From: Nisaea sp.
GTDB lineage: Bacteria; Pseudomonadota; Alphaproteobacteria; Thalassobaculales; Thalassobaculaceae
Reading direction: 5' to 3'
Length of the DNA stretch: 64,000 bases
NCBI RefSeq assembly: GCF_034670185.1
Contig: NZ_JAXMNY010000001.1
Coordinates: 1,612,001-1,676,000, forward strand
Below are positions 18,195 to 26,822 of this stretch, piece after piece. Within the stretch, counting starts at the first letter, position 1. The number at the start of each line of letters is the position of its first letter. The position numbers and the translations under genes are program-made. The notes under the pieces were generated by a model that had not been told where the DNA came from, made no database searches, and saw nothing but the letters and a program-made list of their open reading frames with translations.

Positions 18195-18210
18195 CGCAAT
18201 AGTCGGGCCA
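18195..18210 (-). promoter_or_regulatory. Sigma-54 (-24/-12) promoter of flagellin 1
   Basis: Minus strand TGGCCCGACTATTGCG: TGGCCCG, four bases, TTGC. GG and GC are ten bases apart. It lies about 120 bases before the flagellin start at 18076. Confidence 0.85.
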
Positions 18211-18490
18211 ACCAGAGAGGGGCATCTAATTATCTGATATTTAATGATTTTTTATTAAACAAGGTAACTTACAACCTGTACTCAGCCGCATAGTAGGCGT
18301 CGGATCGGCATTTTTTGCAGCTGCATCCGGACACTATTTACCGTGACTGGAAACCTTGAGGGTCCTCGGCAATGCTTTTGCCGCTCTGGACAAAGATACA
18401 TTCATGTCGAAACGTTCAATATTTCAGGCCATCGGATGACAGGATCCAAGTATGGCATCATAAGCGTCACTTAAAAGGAGATGGCTCCGC

Positions 18491-18667
18491 CCGAGCTGGA
18501 TAGTCGGGGTGCCGATTGAGGCCGTTAACGGGGAGATGGCGGTATCCACGAAAACGCCTGCACCCTAGACGATCCAGTTCGTTTTTCTGATCAATACCTT
18601 CAGGATCATAAATGACACAGCCAGGGAGTTCCCGCACTGCATCCAATTCACCAGGCTGAAGATTCTA
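18491..18667 (-). pseudogene. Remnant of a TPR-linked glycosyltransferase C-terminal domain
   Basis: Read on the minus strand from 18664, a frame gives NLQPGELDAVRELPG, IYDPEGIDQKNELDRL; after one frameshift near 18560 it continues FVDTAISPLTAS and IGTPTIQLG. These blocks line up in order with the C-terminal domain of the intact gene at 15-16.8 kb (LQYDASG, IPPGIDQREELDRV, LVISPNTSV, VGTPSIGL), with the stretch between ISP and GTP shortened. In-frame TAG codons precede it. The same frame upstream (to about 18860) has some resemblance but is uncertain. It is not functional as it stands. Confidence 0.65.
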
Positions 18668-18981
18668 GATAAGGCTTACCTAGTTTGCCGTGCGCGTGCC
18701 GAGCGCCCTTACCATATCCACCACACAACCATAAAGCTGATTGCGTAAGCCTCCCAATCCGGGCCCGGTTGGGAAGGCAAAGGTCAAAGAAATCAAGTTC
18801 TGTGAGGGATCCGGAAATAGAGAGCACAGTTCACGAAGCTCGGATTCCATCTCGGAAAAAACGTCTGTTCGATGAGCACTGAAAGGCTTTTCAAGCAGCT
18901 TTGAAAGAAACGGCGCTCGTTGTCCGGCCCTATGACCGTTCCAAGTCTATCGTTTACGACGGTAGTCCGTAACGGCTTGGT

Positions 18982-19419
18982 TTACGCTTGGTCCAGAATA
19001 GAACCCACAGTACCGGACGGTTTGAGCGTCGTCTGGTTTTCGGTCGACTGGGACGGCTTGAGGCCCTTCATAATGTCTCTATTCACGGCAACGAGAGAAT
19101 CAAGATCCCCCTCACCTTCCAGAGCTATTGCGGTCTCTTTTGTTACCCATATACCGAGACTGACAATTGCGGCGCGCAGGTCCCGGGGCAACTGGTTACC
19201 AGCCGTGCCGCAGTCTTCGACGAATACATCCCATACCTGCTTGTTCCAGTTCAGCGCGGTAGCGACCTGGGCCATCTTGGTTGGATCATTGGCCGCCCCT
19301 TTTTTATTCTCAACGGCTTTGATCAATTCAGCTGTAACTTGCGCCAGAAGGCGATACTCGGTATCGCGCGACGTCGCAGTTTGCGTGATTGTTTTTTTAT
19401 AGGCGTCAATGCCGGACAT
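18982..19419 (-). CDS. flaF: Flagellar biosynthesis regulator FlaF (copy 2)
   Basis: 145 residues. It shares with copy 1 the DTEYRLLAQVTAELIKA, TALNWNKQVWDVFVEDC and LVAVNRDIMKGL blocks in the same order. A tail of about 20 residues after MKGL is extra. The start ATG overlaps the flbT stop (TAATG), so it is coupled to flbT. This is the usual flbT-flaF pair of alphaproteobacteria; copy 1 beside flagellin 1 is the additional one. Confidence 0.92.
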   Translation of the reverse strand: MSGIDAYKKTITQTATSRDTEYRLLAQVTAELIKAVENKKGAANDPTKMAQVATALNWNKQVWDVFVEDCGTAGNQLPRDLRAAIVSLGIWVTKETAIALEGEGDLDSLVAVNRDIMKGLKPSQSTENQTTLKPSGTVGSILDQA

Positions 19420-19835
19420 TAATTACTCCCAGCCACTTCTGGCGCGCCAATCTTGAAAATTTCAGCCTCATAAGCAATGAGGGCTTTACAGGTTTTCAAA
19501 GCTCTGTAGAAGCGCTTTTCGTTCACATCCTGAACCAGATTCAAAAGCGTCATCCGCACTTCTTTGAACGTTGTCGCTTCTAAAAAGCTCTCAACCAATT
19601 CAAGGAACATGCCACGATATTGATCGGGGTCATCGTGATCCAGATACATTAACAAAATGGTAAAGTAGATCCGTTTTGCCGGCGAGGTTGCATCCTCTTC
19701 CTGCATGATGTCTTTGCCGAGAAGGATAGTCGCCTCGTTCTGGAGCACCAGAGACGCTCCTTTTTTGCCGGCCACCATAACCGCGCCGTTAACGACAAAC
19801 TTTTCACCCGGCTTCACATTGATTTTTAAAGGCAT
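19419..19835 (-). CDS. flbT: Flagellum biosynthesis repressor FlbT
   Basis: 138 residues from ATG 19835 (MPLKINVKPGEK); six codons further upstream are open but not conserved. Typical FlbT blocks: VNGAVMVAGKKGASLVLQNEA, ILLGKDIMQEEDATSPAKRIYF and LLMYLDHDD. In Caulobacter FlbT binds the 5' leader of flagellin mRNA and promotes its decay until the hook is built. It lies downstream of flagellin 2 but beyond a strong terminator, so it probably has a promoter of its own between 19836 and 19998; none is obvious to the eye. Confidence 0.94.
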   Translation of the reverse strand: MPLKINVKPGEKFVVNGAVMVAGKKGASLVLQNEATILLGKDIMQEEDATSPAKRIYFTILLMYLDHDDPDQYRGMFLELVESFLEATTFKEVRMTLLNLVQDVNEKRFYRALKTCKALIAYEAEIFKIGAPEVAGSN

Positions 19836-19998
19836 TCTACAGAACCTGCGCAACCGACTTGATTACATATCCATAACACTAAATCAGCAAATCGGAAAAT
19901 GCGCTTCCTCACACCGTTAAGGATATCGATGAGGATCAACGAGATGTCTTGGATGAAATGAGTAAATAAATGGCTGTGGATATAAGGGAATTCCGGAC

Positions 19999-20030
19999 AA
20001 AAAAAATCGGGGGAATTTCTTCCCCCGATT
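19999..20030 (-). terminator. Terminator of flagellin 2
   Basis: Perfect 11-base stem (20005-20015 with 20020-20030) and a run of eight A on the plus strand, that is eight T after the hairpin on the minus strand. It begins 22 bases after the flagellin stop. Confidence 0.9.
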
Positions 20031-20052
20031 TCCAAGTAGGTTTGGTCCGCGA

Positions 20053-20880
20053 TTAACGGAACAGGCCAAGCAAAGACTGCGGGCGCTGGTTTGCGATCCC
20101 GAGAGTCTGCGTGGACAGCTGCTGCTGCACCTGCAAAGAGGTGAGTCGGGCAGATTCGCGTGCCAGATCGGCATCGACCAAGTTGCCGAGACCTTCGTCG
20201 GTTGCGTCACGAATTTCCTCAAGGAACTGCGTCTGCAGATTGAGGGCACGAACTTCGGCACCAAGAGAGCCAAGCGCCGTGTTCACGACGGATTCCAGAT
20301 TTGCATACTGGTTCGCGATAACACTCTGGGCGTTGGTAGCTGAAGCCAGCGTGGCGCCAGCAAGGCTACCGACCTGGGTATTAACCGCACTCTGCGACGT
20401 CAGTGACAGTGTACCGCCAGCCAAGTTCGAGAGCGTATTGATGTTGGTTGCACCGGACTCGATCAGGTTCACGCCATTGAAGGATGCATTGGCGATGAAG
20501 TTACCAGCCTGCGAAACCAGCTCGTTAAAATCGGCCGACAGAATATTACGCTGCGCAGTGGTGATACCTTCGTTAGCCAACTCCGTCAGCTTGCCGCGAA
20601 TATCGGTAAGGAGATTGGAAATACCAGTTACACCGGCAATCGCAACGTTACCGATACCCTTGGCACTATTCAAACCCTGGGTAACCGCATCAATGCCACT
20701 CAACTCAGCCCGGATACCCTGCGCGATAGCAAAAGTAGAGGCGTTGTCGAGAGCACCCGCGACCTTCAGGCCCGTGGAAACACGGTTCTGTGTGGTATCA
20801 AGATTACGGTTGATAGAATTCAGGGTACGAAGCGCCGTGAATGCGGACGGATTCGTCAGGATAGAGTTTTGAACAGCCAT
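20053..20880 (-). CDS. Flagellin 2
   Basis: 275 residues. N-terminal MAVQNSILTNPSAF, RVSTGLKVAGALDNAS and C-terminal LVDADLARESARLTSLQVQQ, STQTLGIANQRPQSLLGLF are standard flagellin D0/D1 sequence; there is hardly any variable centre. It differs from flagellin 3 at only about 30-35 positions by eye, so the two come from a recent duplication. The GAGG ribosome site and the leader block AGAAAGAGGA are shared with flagellin 3. No clear sigma-54 promoter was found upstream, unlike flagellin 1. Confidence 0.96.
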   Translation of the reverse strand: MAVQNSILTNPSAFTALRTLNSINRNLDTTQNRVSTGLKVAGALDNASTFAIAQGIRAELSGIDAVTQGLNSAKGIGNVAIAGVTGISNLLTDIRGKLTELANEGITTAQRNILSADFNELVSQAGNFIANASFNGVNLIESGATNINTLSNLAGGTLSLTSQSAVNTQVGSLAGATLASATNAQSVIANQYANLESVVNTALGSLGAEVRALNLQTQFLEEIRDATDEGLGNLVDADLARESARLTSLQVQQQLSTQTLGIANQRPQSLLGLFR

Positions 20881-21224
20881 TTTGGCCTCCTCTTTCTAAG
20901 GACAGCGGAATTTTTTCCGCAGTAATTAGGGGCAAGCCCCAGAGCAAAACCCGCTTCTTTGAGCGGATACTTCATATTAACACACAAAGAAGTTGCTAAA
21001 AGATTAATCTCAGTAAGGGATTCGGAAAAGCCAGAGAGAACTTCTGGTTGCATGAAATTAGAACATTGAAATATTTAGAAATTCACGCCGAATTCTAGGA
21101 ATTTCAAACTGTGAGATTTCTCTCACCAGGCAGCCCAAATAAGAGCCGACCTTGCGATTGGAAACGCGGACACAAAAAAGGGCGGCCGAAGCCGCCCTTT
21201 CGCAGAAATGTGTTTGAACCAACC
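20881..21224. other. Leader and terminator region between flagellins 2 and 3
   Basis: 344 bases without a gene. It holds the terminator of flagellin 3 (21172-21200), two small inverted repeats in the flagellin 2 leader (GCGGAA/TTCCGC at 20905-20920 and GGGGC/GCCCC at 20929-20940) and otherwise AT-rich sequence. No GG-N10-GC promoter with a good -12 element was found. Confidence 0.6.
21172..21200 (-). terminator. Terminator of flagellin 3
   Basis: Ten-base perfect stem AAAGGGCGGC/GCCGCCCTTT with loop CGAA and an A-run on the plus strand, which gives T after the hairpin on the minus strand. It lies 25 bases after the flagellin 3 stop. Confidence 0.9.
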
Positions 21225-22052
21225 TTAACCGAAGAGACCGAGAAGGGTCTGGGGGCGCTGGTTCGCAATACCCAAGGTCTGTGTGGACAGCTGCTGCTGA
21301 ACCTGCAGCGACGTCAGCCTAGCGGACTCGCGAGCCAGATCGGCATCGACGATGTTGCCGAGACCTTCGTCGGTTGCATCCCGAATTTCCTCAAGGAAAG
21401 CGGTCTGCAAGTTGAGCGCACGAACTTCCGCGCCGAGGGAGCCAAGTGCCGTGTTCACGACAGATTCCAAATTGGAATACTGGTTCGCAATAACGCTCTG
21501 CGCGTTGGTCGCCGACCCCACGCTTACACCAGCGAGACTGCCAACTTGAGTGTTGACCGCACTCTGCGACGTCAGGGTAAGCAGACCACCGGCCAAGTTG
21601 GAGAGTGTATTTACGCTCGTAGCACCAGACTCGATCAGGTTCACACCATTGAAAGCTGAATTGGCGATGAAGTTGGCTGCCTGCGAAACCAACTCGTTAA
21701 AGTCAGCCGCCAGAATATTCCGCTGCGTGGTTGTGATACCTTCGTTGGCAAGCTCGGTCAGTTTACCGCGGATGTCGGAAAGCAGATTGGAAACGCCGGT
21801 CACTCCGGCGATTGCAACATTACCAATACCTTTGGCGTTGTTAAGACCCTGGGTAACCGCATCGATCGCCTTAAGTTCGGCCCGGATACCCTGCGAGATA
21901 GCAAAGTTGGACGCGTCGTCCAGAGCACCCGCAACCTTCAGGCCCGTGGAAACACGGTTCTGGGTGGTGTCGAGGCTACGATTGATGCCATTCAGGGTAC
22001 GAAGGGCAACAAAGGAAGACGGATTGGTCAAAACAGAGTTTTGGATAGCCAT
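21225..22052 (-). CDS. Flagellin 3
   Basis: 275 residues, the same length as flagellin 2 and colinear with it. Substitutions cluster in the first 60 residues and in the short centre (for example AGVSVGSATN against AGATLASATN), while the last 90 residues are almost identical. Its leader keeps the AGAAAGAGGA block of flagellin 2. The filament is probably built from several flagellins. The conserved termini allow export through the flagellar type III system and chaperoning. Confidence 0.96.
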   Translation of the reverse strand: MAIQNSVLTNPSSFVALRTLNGINRSLDTTQNRVSTGLKVAGALDDASNFAISQGIRAELKAIDAVTQGLNNAKGIGNVAIAGVTGVSNLLSDIRGKLTELANEGITTTQRNILAADFNELVSQAANFIANSAFNGVNLIESGATSVNTLSNLAGGLLTLTSQSAVNTQVGSLAGVSVGSATNAQSVIANQYSNLESVVNTALGSLGAEVRALNLQTAFLEEIRDATDEGLGNIVDADLARESARLTSLQVQQQLSTQTLGIANQRPQTLLGLFG

Positions 22053-22419
22053 TTTTCAAGTCCTCTTTCTAAGGGCTCAGGTTAAGTCAGCTTTTTGCTG
22101 ACGGCGGGTATTACCCACGAACCTATAATCCACATTTGCCTAAATGTTGTCAATAAAGAATTTAAAATTGTAATTAAATTGTTTTTATATTTATTATCAA
22201 TACGTTAAGCGGAAAATTCATTCCATCAAACCAAAGACAGCATCCTAAAACAGGGTACTAAAACCCGCGCCATACCCCCTTCATGTAGCCTGATCATCCA
22301 CAAACAAAAAGATACGAAACTGCCCCCATACCCGGAAAATTCTTCCCCCCTCTACCCGCTCGAGATCCCCATTTCACACCGAAAGAAGCCATAACCCGGC
22401 AATTTCTGCCTGAAATCTC
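22053..22419. other. AT-rich intergenic region upstream of flagellin 3
   Basis: About 370 bases without a gene, with a markedly AT-rich stretch at 22140-22215. It must carry the flagellin 3 promoter on the minus strand, but no -24/-12 sequence with correct spacing was seen. GTGGGTAATACCCGCC at about 22103-22118 has GG and GC one base too close. Confidence 0.5.
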
Positions 22420-22435
22420 TGGCCCGCTCCTTGCT
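22420..22435 (+). promoter_or_regulatory. Sigma-54 (-24/-12) promoter of fliK-flgD-flgE
   Basis: TGGCCCGCTCCTTGCT: TGGCCCG, four bases, TTGCT, a complete match. The expected start of transcription is about 25 bases before the fliK ATG at 22470, which argues against the earlier TTG at 22431 as the start codon. Confidence 0.88.
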
Positions 22436-22469
22436 TCTATCCCCGCAGAACAACACGCGAGGGCGAAAC

Positions 22470-24626
22470 ATGTCTCCCGTATCAACGACAAACGATCCGT
22501 CGATCGGTTACACAGGCAAGATTGGTAATGGATTAGGCTTTGATCCGATCGCCGCCCGTAATCCTGATCGCCCGAAATTCCGGCTCGACGACTATAATGA
22601 CGCTAACGAGCCGCGGGAAACAAAGCCCTCCCGCGCGACAAGCGGTCGATCTGAGCGGGATCCCAAAACCGTAGACACGCGGGATCAGCGCCAATCGTAT
22701 AATGTCGCCAAAAAACAAACCGATGCAGCGGGCGCTGCAACCGCAGCTAGTGCACAAGACAAGCCTGAGACGAAACAAACCCAGGCTAACGTCCAGACCA
22801 GCACTGCTGATACCAAAGCTGCTGATGCCAAAGCTGCTGATGCCAACACTGCTGATGCCAACACAACTGATACCGAGAACGGGGAATCCAGCGGCACAAC
22901 GGCAGGCAATGCCGACTCTGTGAAAAAGCCCATTAAAGGTCAGCCGACGGAAACATCAGCACCATATGCCGAAAAAGCAGAAGGTGCGACTGATGAAAAC
23001 GAAGAGGGTACGACCAACGTTTCTCTCTCGACAGAAGTCGCAGCAGCAGCCAGCGCGCAAAACGAAATTTCCGCATCTGAAGTAGCCGCAACATCCGTTC
23101 CGGAGCAAGAAATCGTGCCGGAATCCTCCACGACAGCAACTGTTGTCGTGAGCAAGCCCGCTGATGCTGTCGCGAGCAGGGGCGATACACCGGAACAGCC
23201 CACAGCGGCCGCAGCCCAGAAGACCGTTCCCCAGGAAGCGGCGGTAATACCCGCGTCCACATCCAGGGATCCAAAACTCGCTGCACTTGAGAAACTGACC
23301 CAAACCGGGCCGAGCACAGCGACGACAACACCGAGCGCTGTATCTGGCGATGATGCAACGACCTTTAAACTACCCGTCCCTTGGCCCCCACAGACACAAT
23401 CGGAGGCAACTCCAGGCGAAAAAAGCGCCCCCGGCCAGACAACAGCAGCAACACAGACAGCTGTTACTCGACCTCAGGCCACATCTCCGACACCAGTTAA
23501 TCAGGCAACGATGCCTAAGAAGGTGCAGCCGGCAATCGTACCCGCCGATGCTGAAGCAGGCCGGTCGACGGAAGGCAGTAAGCAGGCGACTATGGCCTCC
23601 GCCACCCAGACCGCCAGAGAGACCAAGCCGAAGATTGAGATCGTATCTCAGACACCAGCCAAACCTGCCACCACAGCGGATACGGCTCTCATCGCCAACA
23701 ATCGCGCGGCCCAGGCAGATGGACCGGTCAAGCAGACTGCCCTTCCCAGCCCCAGCGAGACGATTGCGGCTGCAACGGCCCTGAATAGCAGGCCCGTGCG
23801 GTCAAACGCGCTCGGCAGCTCCAATGCGAAACGCAGCAATGCCGTGACGGCTTCAAACGAGAACAATGGCAATGGTGCGAAGGCTGGGGCCAACCAGGGC
23901 CAGCCGAACCCGGCTATCGTGAGCCAAACCAATCAGAACAACCCGGCCGCAGCGGCGGTCACAACCGCCACGCAGGTGCAAGCTAGTGTCACGACACCGG
24001 AACAACTGGCATCCGTCCGGCAGCAGTCGTCATCCGCCCAGCGAGGACAAGCCGACCCGACCGGCTCAACGTCAAACACATCACGTGCCGCCGATCTTCC
24101 GGCCCAAGGCACGAACAATGGTTTTGCCGACACACTGAGAACAGCATCTGCCGACCGCACGGCGGCCGCTCAGGATCGGCAGACTTTGCCCACTCCGGCG
24201 ACCGAACAGGTCAAGGTAAAGCTGATCAAAGCCGCCCTGGGTGGGCTGGACAAGATCAAAATCCAACTCAATCCGTCAGAGCTTGGCAAGGTAGAAGTTC
24301 GCCTCGAAATTGGCTCTGACGGCGCGATTCGGGGAACAGTGATCGCCGACAAACCGGAAACCATGGAACTTTTGCAGCGTGATGCGAAGCAATTGGAACG
24401 GGCCTTGCAAGACGCAGGACTCAAGACCGGTGGCGATAGCCTCGACTTTCAGATGAGAGGCGGCGGCACCAACGAGAGGCAACAACAGCAAGCCGGCTCC
24501 GGAAACGGGCCCCTCTCGCAAGATGGCGGTGACCTTGATGGCAGCGACGAGCAGCCGGCAACGGACACCACCGGTTCTGAACACGACGGTATCGGCGACG
24601 ACGGGTCGCTGAACCTGGTAGCCTAG
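22470..24626 (+). CDS. fliK: Flagellar hook-length control protein FliK
   Basis: 718 residues from ATG 22470. The first 560 residues are low-complexity, rich in Ala, Thr, Gln, Pro and Ser, as expected of the secreted molecular ruler; an in-frame tandem repeat is noted separately. The C-terminal Flg_hook domain is plain: LGGLDKIKIQLNPSELGKVEV, LEIGSDGAIRGTVIADKPETMELLQRD in parts, and LERALQDAGLKTGGDSLDF. It controls the switch of export substrate from hook to filament. The next gene, flgD, starts 12 bases after its stop. Confidence 0.92.
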   Translation: MSPVSTTNDPSIGYTGKIGNGLGFDPIAARNPDRPKFRLDDYNDANEPRETKPSRATSGRSERDPKTVDTRDQRQSYNVAKKQTDAAGAATAASAQDKPETKQTQANVQTSTADTKAADAKAADANTADANTTDTENGESSGTTAGNADSVKKPIKGQPTETSAPYAEKAEGATDENEEGTTNVSLSTEVAAAASAQNEISASEVAATSVPEQEIVPESSTTATVVVSKPADAVASRGDTPEQPTAAAAQKTVPQEAAVIPASTSRDPKLAALEKLTQTGPSTATTTPSAVSGDDATTFKLPVPWPPQTQSEATPGEKSAPGQTTAATQTAVTRPQATSPTPVNQATMPKKVQPAIVPADAEAGRSTEGSKQATMASATQTARETKPKIEIVSQTPAKPATTADTALIANNRAAQADGPVKQTALPSPSETIAAATALNSRPVRSNALGSSNAKRSNAVTASNENNGNGAKAGANQGQPNPAIVSQTNQNNPAAAAVTTATQVQASVTTPEQLASVRQQSSSAQRGQADPTGSTSNTSRAADLPAQGTNNGFADTLRTASADRTAAAQDRQTLPTPATEQVKVKLIKAALGGLDKIKIQLNPSELGKVEVRLEIGSDGAIRGTVIADKPETMELLQRDAKQLERALQDAGLKTGGDSLDFQMRGGGTNERQQQQAGSGNGPLSQDGGDLDGSDEQPATDTTGSEHDGIGDDGSLNLVA
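22803..22877 (+). repeat. 15-base in-frame tandem repeat in fliK
   Basis: Five units of 15 bases, starting ACTGCTGATACCAAA, then GCTGCTGATGCCAAA and variants. They encode TADTK, AADAK, AADAN, TADAN, TTDTE. Such a repeat can change copy number and so alter ruler length. Confidence 0.85.
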
Positions 24627-24638
24627 GAGGCTGATGAC

Positions 24639-25304
24639 ATGGTGGACGCAGTTTCAAGCACAAGCAGCTCCAGCATCTTTGCGACACAGCAGACAACCGA
24701 GGAGCGGCTCGACGATGAGCGCGCGCAGTTCCTCACGCTGTTCCTGACCCAGCTGCAGAACCAGGATCCGACAAGCCCGATGGATACGAACGAGATGACC
24801 AACCAATTGGTCCAGTTCACCGCCGTCGAACAGCAGATCGAGACCAACAAGTCCCTGGCTTCCCTGGTTTCCGCACAGGCCGCTAACACGAACGCGGCGG
24901 CGGTCAACTATATCGGCGAGCATGTGATCTTCAACGGCAACAATACCAATCTCACCGATGCCGGTGCGAGCTGGGGTTATCTGCTTGAAGGCGAGGCAAC
25001 CTCAACAACGGTCAACGTCTTCAACGCGGCCGGTGATCTGGTTTATTCGGAAGACGGCTCAACCGGCTCGGGCAAGCGCTTTGAATTCAACTGGGACGGC
25101 ACCGATGCAGACGGCCAAAAACTGCCGAACGGCCCCTATTCAGTTCAGATCAATGCGCTCGACGCCGACAACGAAGGCATAACGGCCGAGGTTGAGGCTG
25201 TCGGCCTGGTAACCGGTGTTGTCACCGGCGAGGACGGGCCGAGCCTGATGGTCGGAAAGATCATCGTCGAAATGAATGAAATTACACGCGTTTCCGCCGT
25301 TTAA
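24639..25304 (+). CDS. flgD: Flagellar hook assembly protein FlgD
   Basis: 221 residues, ribosome site AGGAGG. N-terminal export and assembly region FLTLFLTQLQNQDPTSPMDTNEM (seen as FLTLFLTQLQNQDP) with the family signature LVQFTAVEQQIETNKSL, then the FLG-FnIII and Tudor-like part with EFNWDGTDADGQKLPNGPYS. FlgD caps the growing hook and is later discarded. It lies between fliK and flgE in one operon. Confidence 0.96.
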   Translation: MVDAVSSTSSSSIFATQQTTEERLDDERAQFLTLFLTQLQNQDPTSPMDTNEMTNQLVQFTAVEQQIETNKSLASLVSAQAANTNAAAVNYIGEHVIFNGNNTNLTDAGASWGYLLEGEATSTTVNVFNAAGDLVYSEDGSTGSGKRFEFNWDGTDADGQKLPNGPYSVQINALDADNEGITAEVEAVGLVTGVVTGEDGPSLMVGKIIVEMNEITRVSAV

Positions 25305-25415
25305 GGCGGAAGGACCGGGCGGCCATAGAGAAGCCCCCGGCCACGATGCCAGACCGGCATCATCGGTAGAACCGGCCAGTGGGTCATACCCTGGTCATGT
25401 GAATGGAGATTTAAC

Positions 25416-26726
25416 ATGAGTGTTACCGGTGGACTTTTCGCGGGTGTTGCGGCGATCGCGTCGCAGGCAACCGCATTCGGGATTATCTCTGACAACATCG
25501 CTAACTCGCAGACCGTCGGCTATAAAGAGACGCAAGCGCGCTTCCAGACGCTGGTCACCCGCAGTCCGTCCGCAACGGCCTTCACACCGGGCGGTGTGCA
25601 GAGCAAGCCACTGACGGACCCGGGCAGGCAGGGCCTCCTGCAGGGCACGACCAGCACCACGGACATCGCCGTCGACGGCAATGGCTTCTTCGTGGTTAAC
25701 GGCGCGGCAGAGCCGGGCCAGGATGACGAATATCTGCTGACCCGTGCAGGTGCGTTCAACACGGACGAGAACGGCCGTCTGGTTAACACGGCTGGCTACT
25801 ACCTGCAGGGTTGGCGCACCGATGCCTCGGGCAATATCGTCAATCAAGACACACGCGACCTGTTGAGCAGCCTTGAGACGGTCGACCTGTCCCAGTTCGG
25901 CCAGATTGCGAACCAGACCGACGAAGTGACGATCAACGCTAACCTGCCGGCCGACACAGCCACCGCCGCGACGGTCGTAACCAACATCACGATCTACGAT
26001 TCCCAGGGCTTCGATTACCTGCTCAGGACCACCTGGACCAAATCCGCAGCAGCGAATACCTGGACTTACGATTACACTCTGGTCCGCAATCCCGGCACGA
26101 TCAACGCGAGCTCCATGTCCCTTGGCGGTGCGGCACGAACCATGGTGTTCAACCCGGACGGCAGCCTGAACGCGGTCAATACCGGCGTTGCAGGCACAAC
26201 CAACGCCACCGCCACCGAGACATTGACAGTCAGCTCAGGCGAATTCAGCAGATCTGTCGCGCTCAACACGATCACGCTTAACTGGGGGACATTCGGGCAA
26301 CCGACCGGCATGTCACAGTTCAACGGAAACTTCGAGACCTCACTGCTGAACCAGGACGGTTCCGGCCCGTCAGCACTGACAGGGGTTTCAATCTCAGATC
26401 AAGGATTGGTCGCGGCTAACTTCGCCAACGGGCAATCTCGAAATATCTATCGATTACCACTCGGGACAGTCCCCGCCGCCACACAACTAAGTGCGTTGAA
26501 CGGTAACGCCTACAGCACCACGTCCACGTCGGGTGACATCGTCCTTAGCATCCCGACAAACGGCGGCACTGGGCGGGTTCAGTCCGGCGCACTGGAAAAC
26601 TCAACGACGGATATCGCGACCGAGTTCACCGATCTGATCATCACGCAGCGGGCTTATTCCGCCGCAACACGGATCATCACAACCGGTGACGAATTGCTCG
26701 ACGAAATCATCCGTATCAAGCGGTAA
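25416..26726 (+). CDS. flgE: Flagellar hook protein FlgE
   Basis: 436 residues. N-terminal rod/hook motif FGIISDNIANSQTVGYKETQ, then VDGNGFFVVNG and LTRAGAFNTDENGRLVN, and the C-terminal LENSTTDIATEFTDLIITQRAY, GDELLDEIIRI. FlgE builds the hook. It is 111 bases after flgD and followed by a strong terminator that ends the operon. Confidence 0.96.
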   Translation: MSVTGGLFAGVAAIASQATAFGIISDNIANSQTVGYKETQARFQTLVTRSPSATAFTPGGVQSKPLTDPGRQGLLQGTTSTTDIAVDGNGFFVVNGAAEPGQDDEYLLTRAGAFNTDENGRLVNTAGYYLQGWRTDASGNIVNQDTRDLLSSLETVDLSQFGQIANQTDEVTINANLPADTATAATVVTNITIYDSQGFDYLLRTTWTKSAAANTWTYDYTLVRNPGTINASSMSLGGAARTMVFNPDGSLNAVNTGVAGTTNATATETLTVSSGEFSRSVALNTITLNWGTFGQPTGMSQFNGNFETSLLNQDGSGPSALTGVSISDQGLVAANFANGQSRNIYRLPLGTVPAATQLSALNGNAYSTTSTSGDIVLSIPTNGGTGRVQSGALENSTTDIATEFTDLIITQRAYSAATRIITTGDELLDEIIRIKR

Positions 26727-26763
26727 GCGCTGTCCCCATTCACTTTCTACCGATTTTCTTTTT

Positions 26764-26791
26764 GCCCCGGCATTTTTGCCGGGGCTTTTTT
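26764..26791 (+). terminator. Terminator of fliK-flgD-flgE
   Basis: GCCCCGGC/GCCGGGGC stem with a T-rich loop followed by TTTTTT, 37 bases after the flgE stop. Confidence 0.92.
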
Positions 26792-26822
26792 CAATCGAAG
26801 TCATTTCGGAAAGCGCGGGGTC

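Larger units (their letters stand above)
18077..18981. other. 905-base gap upstream of flagellin 1
   Basis: No intact gene. It holds the sigma-54 promoter of flagellin 1, an AT-rich patch (18225-18262) with a TTAA-N7-TTAT sequence at 18241-18255 that could be chance, and a decayed glycosyltransferase remnant (18491-18667, perhaps reaching to about 18860). Two short open frames (18685-18882 plus; about 18690-18900 minus) have no convincing starts. Confidence 0.6.

Noticed and set aside
18241..18255. TTAA-N7-TTAT near flagellin 1
   Set aside because: The surrounding sequence is so AT-rich that a one-mismatch match is likely by chance, and the gene already has a sigma-54 promoter.
18685..18882. 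65-codon frame on the plus strand in the flagellin gap
   Set aside because: No ribosome site, odd composition, and it lies in a decayed region.
22803..22877. Short repeats considered as a CRISPR array
   Set aside because: The units are contiguous without spacers and are in frame within fliK.
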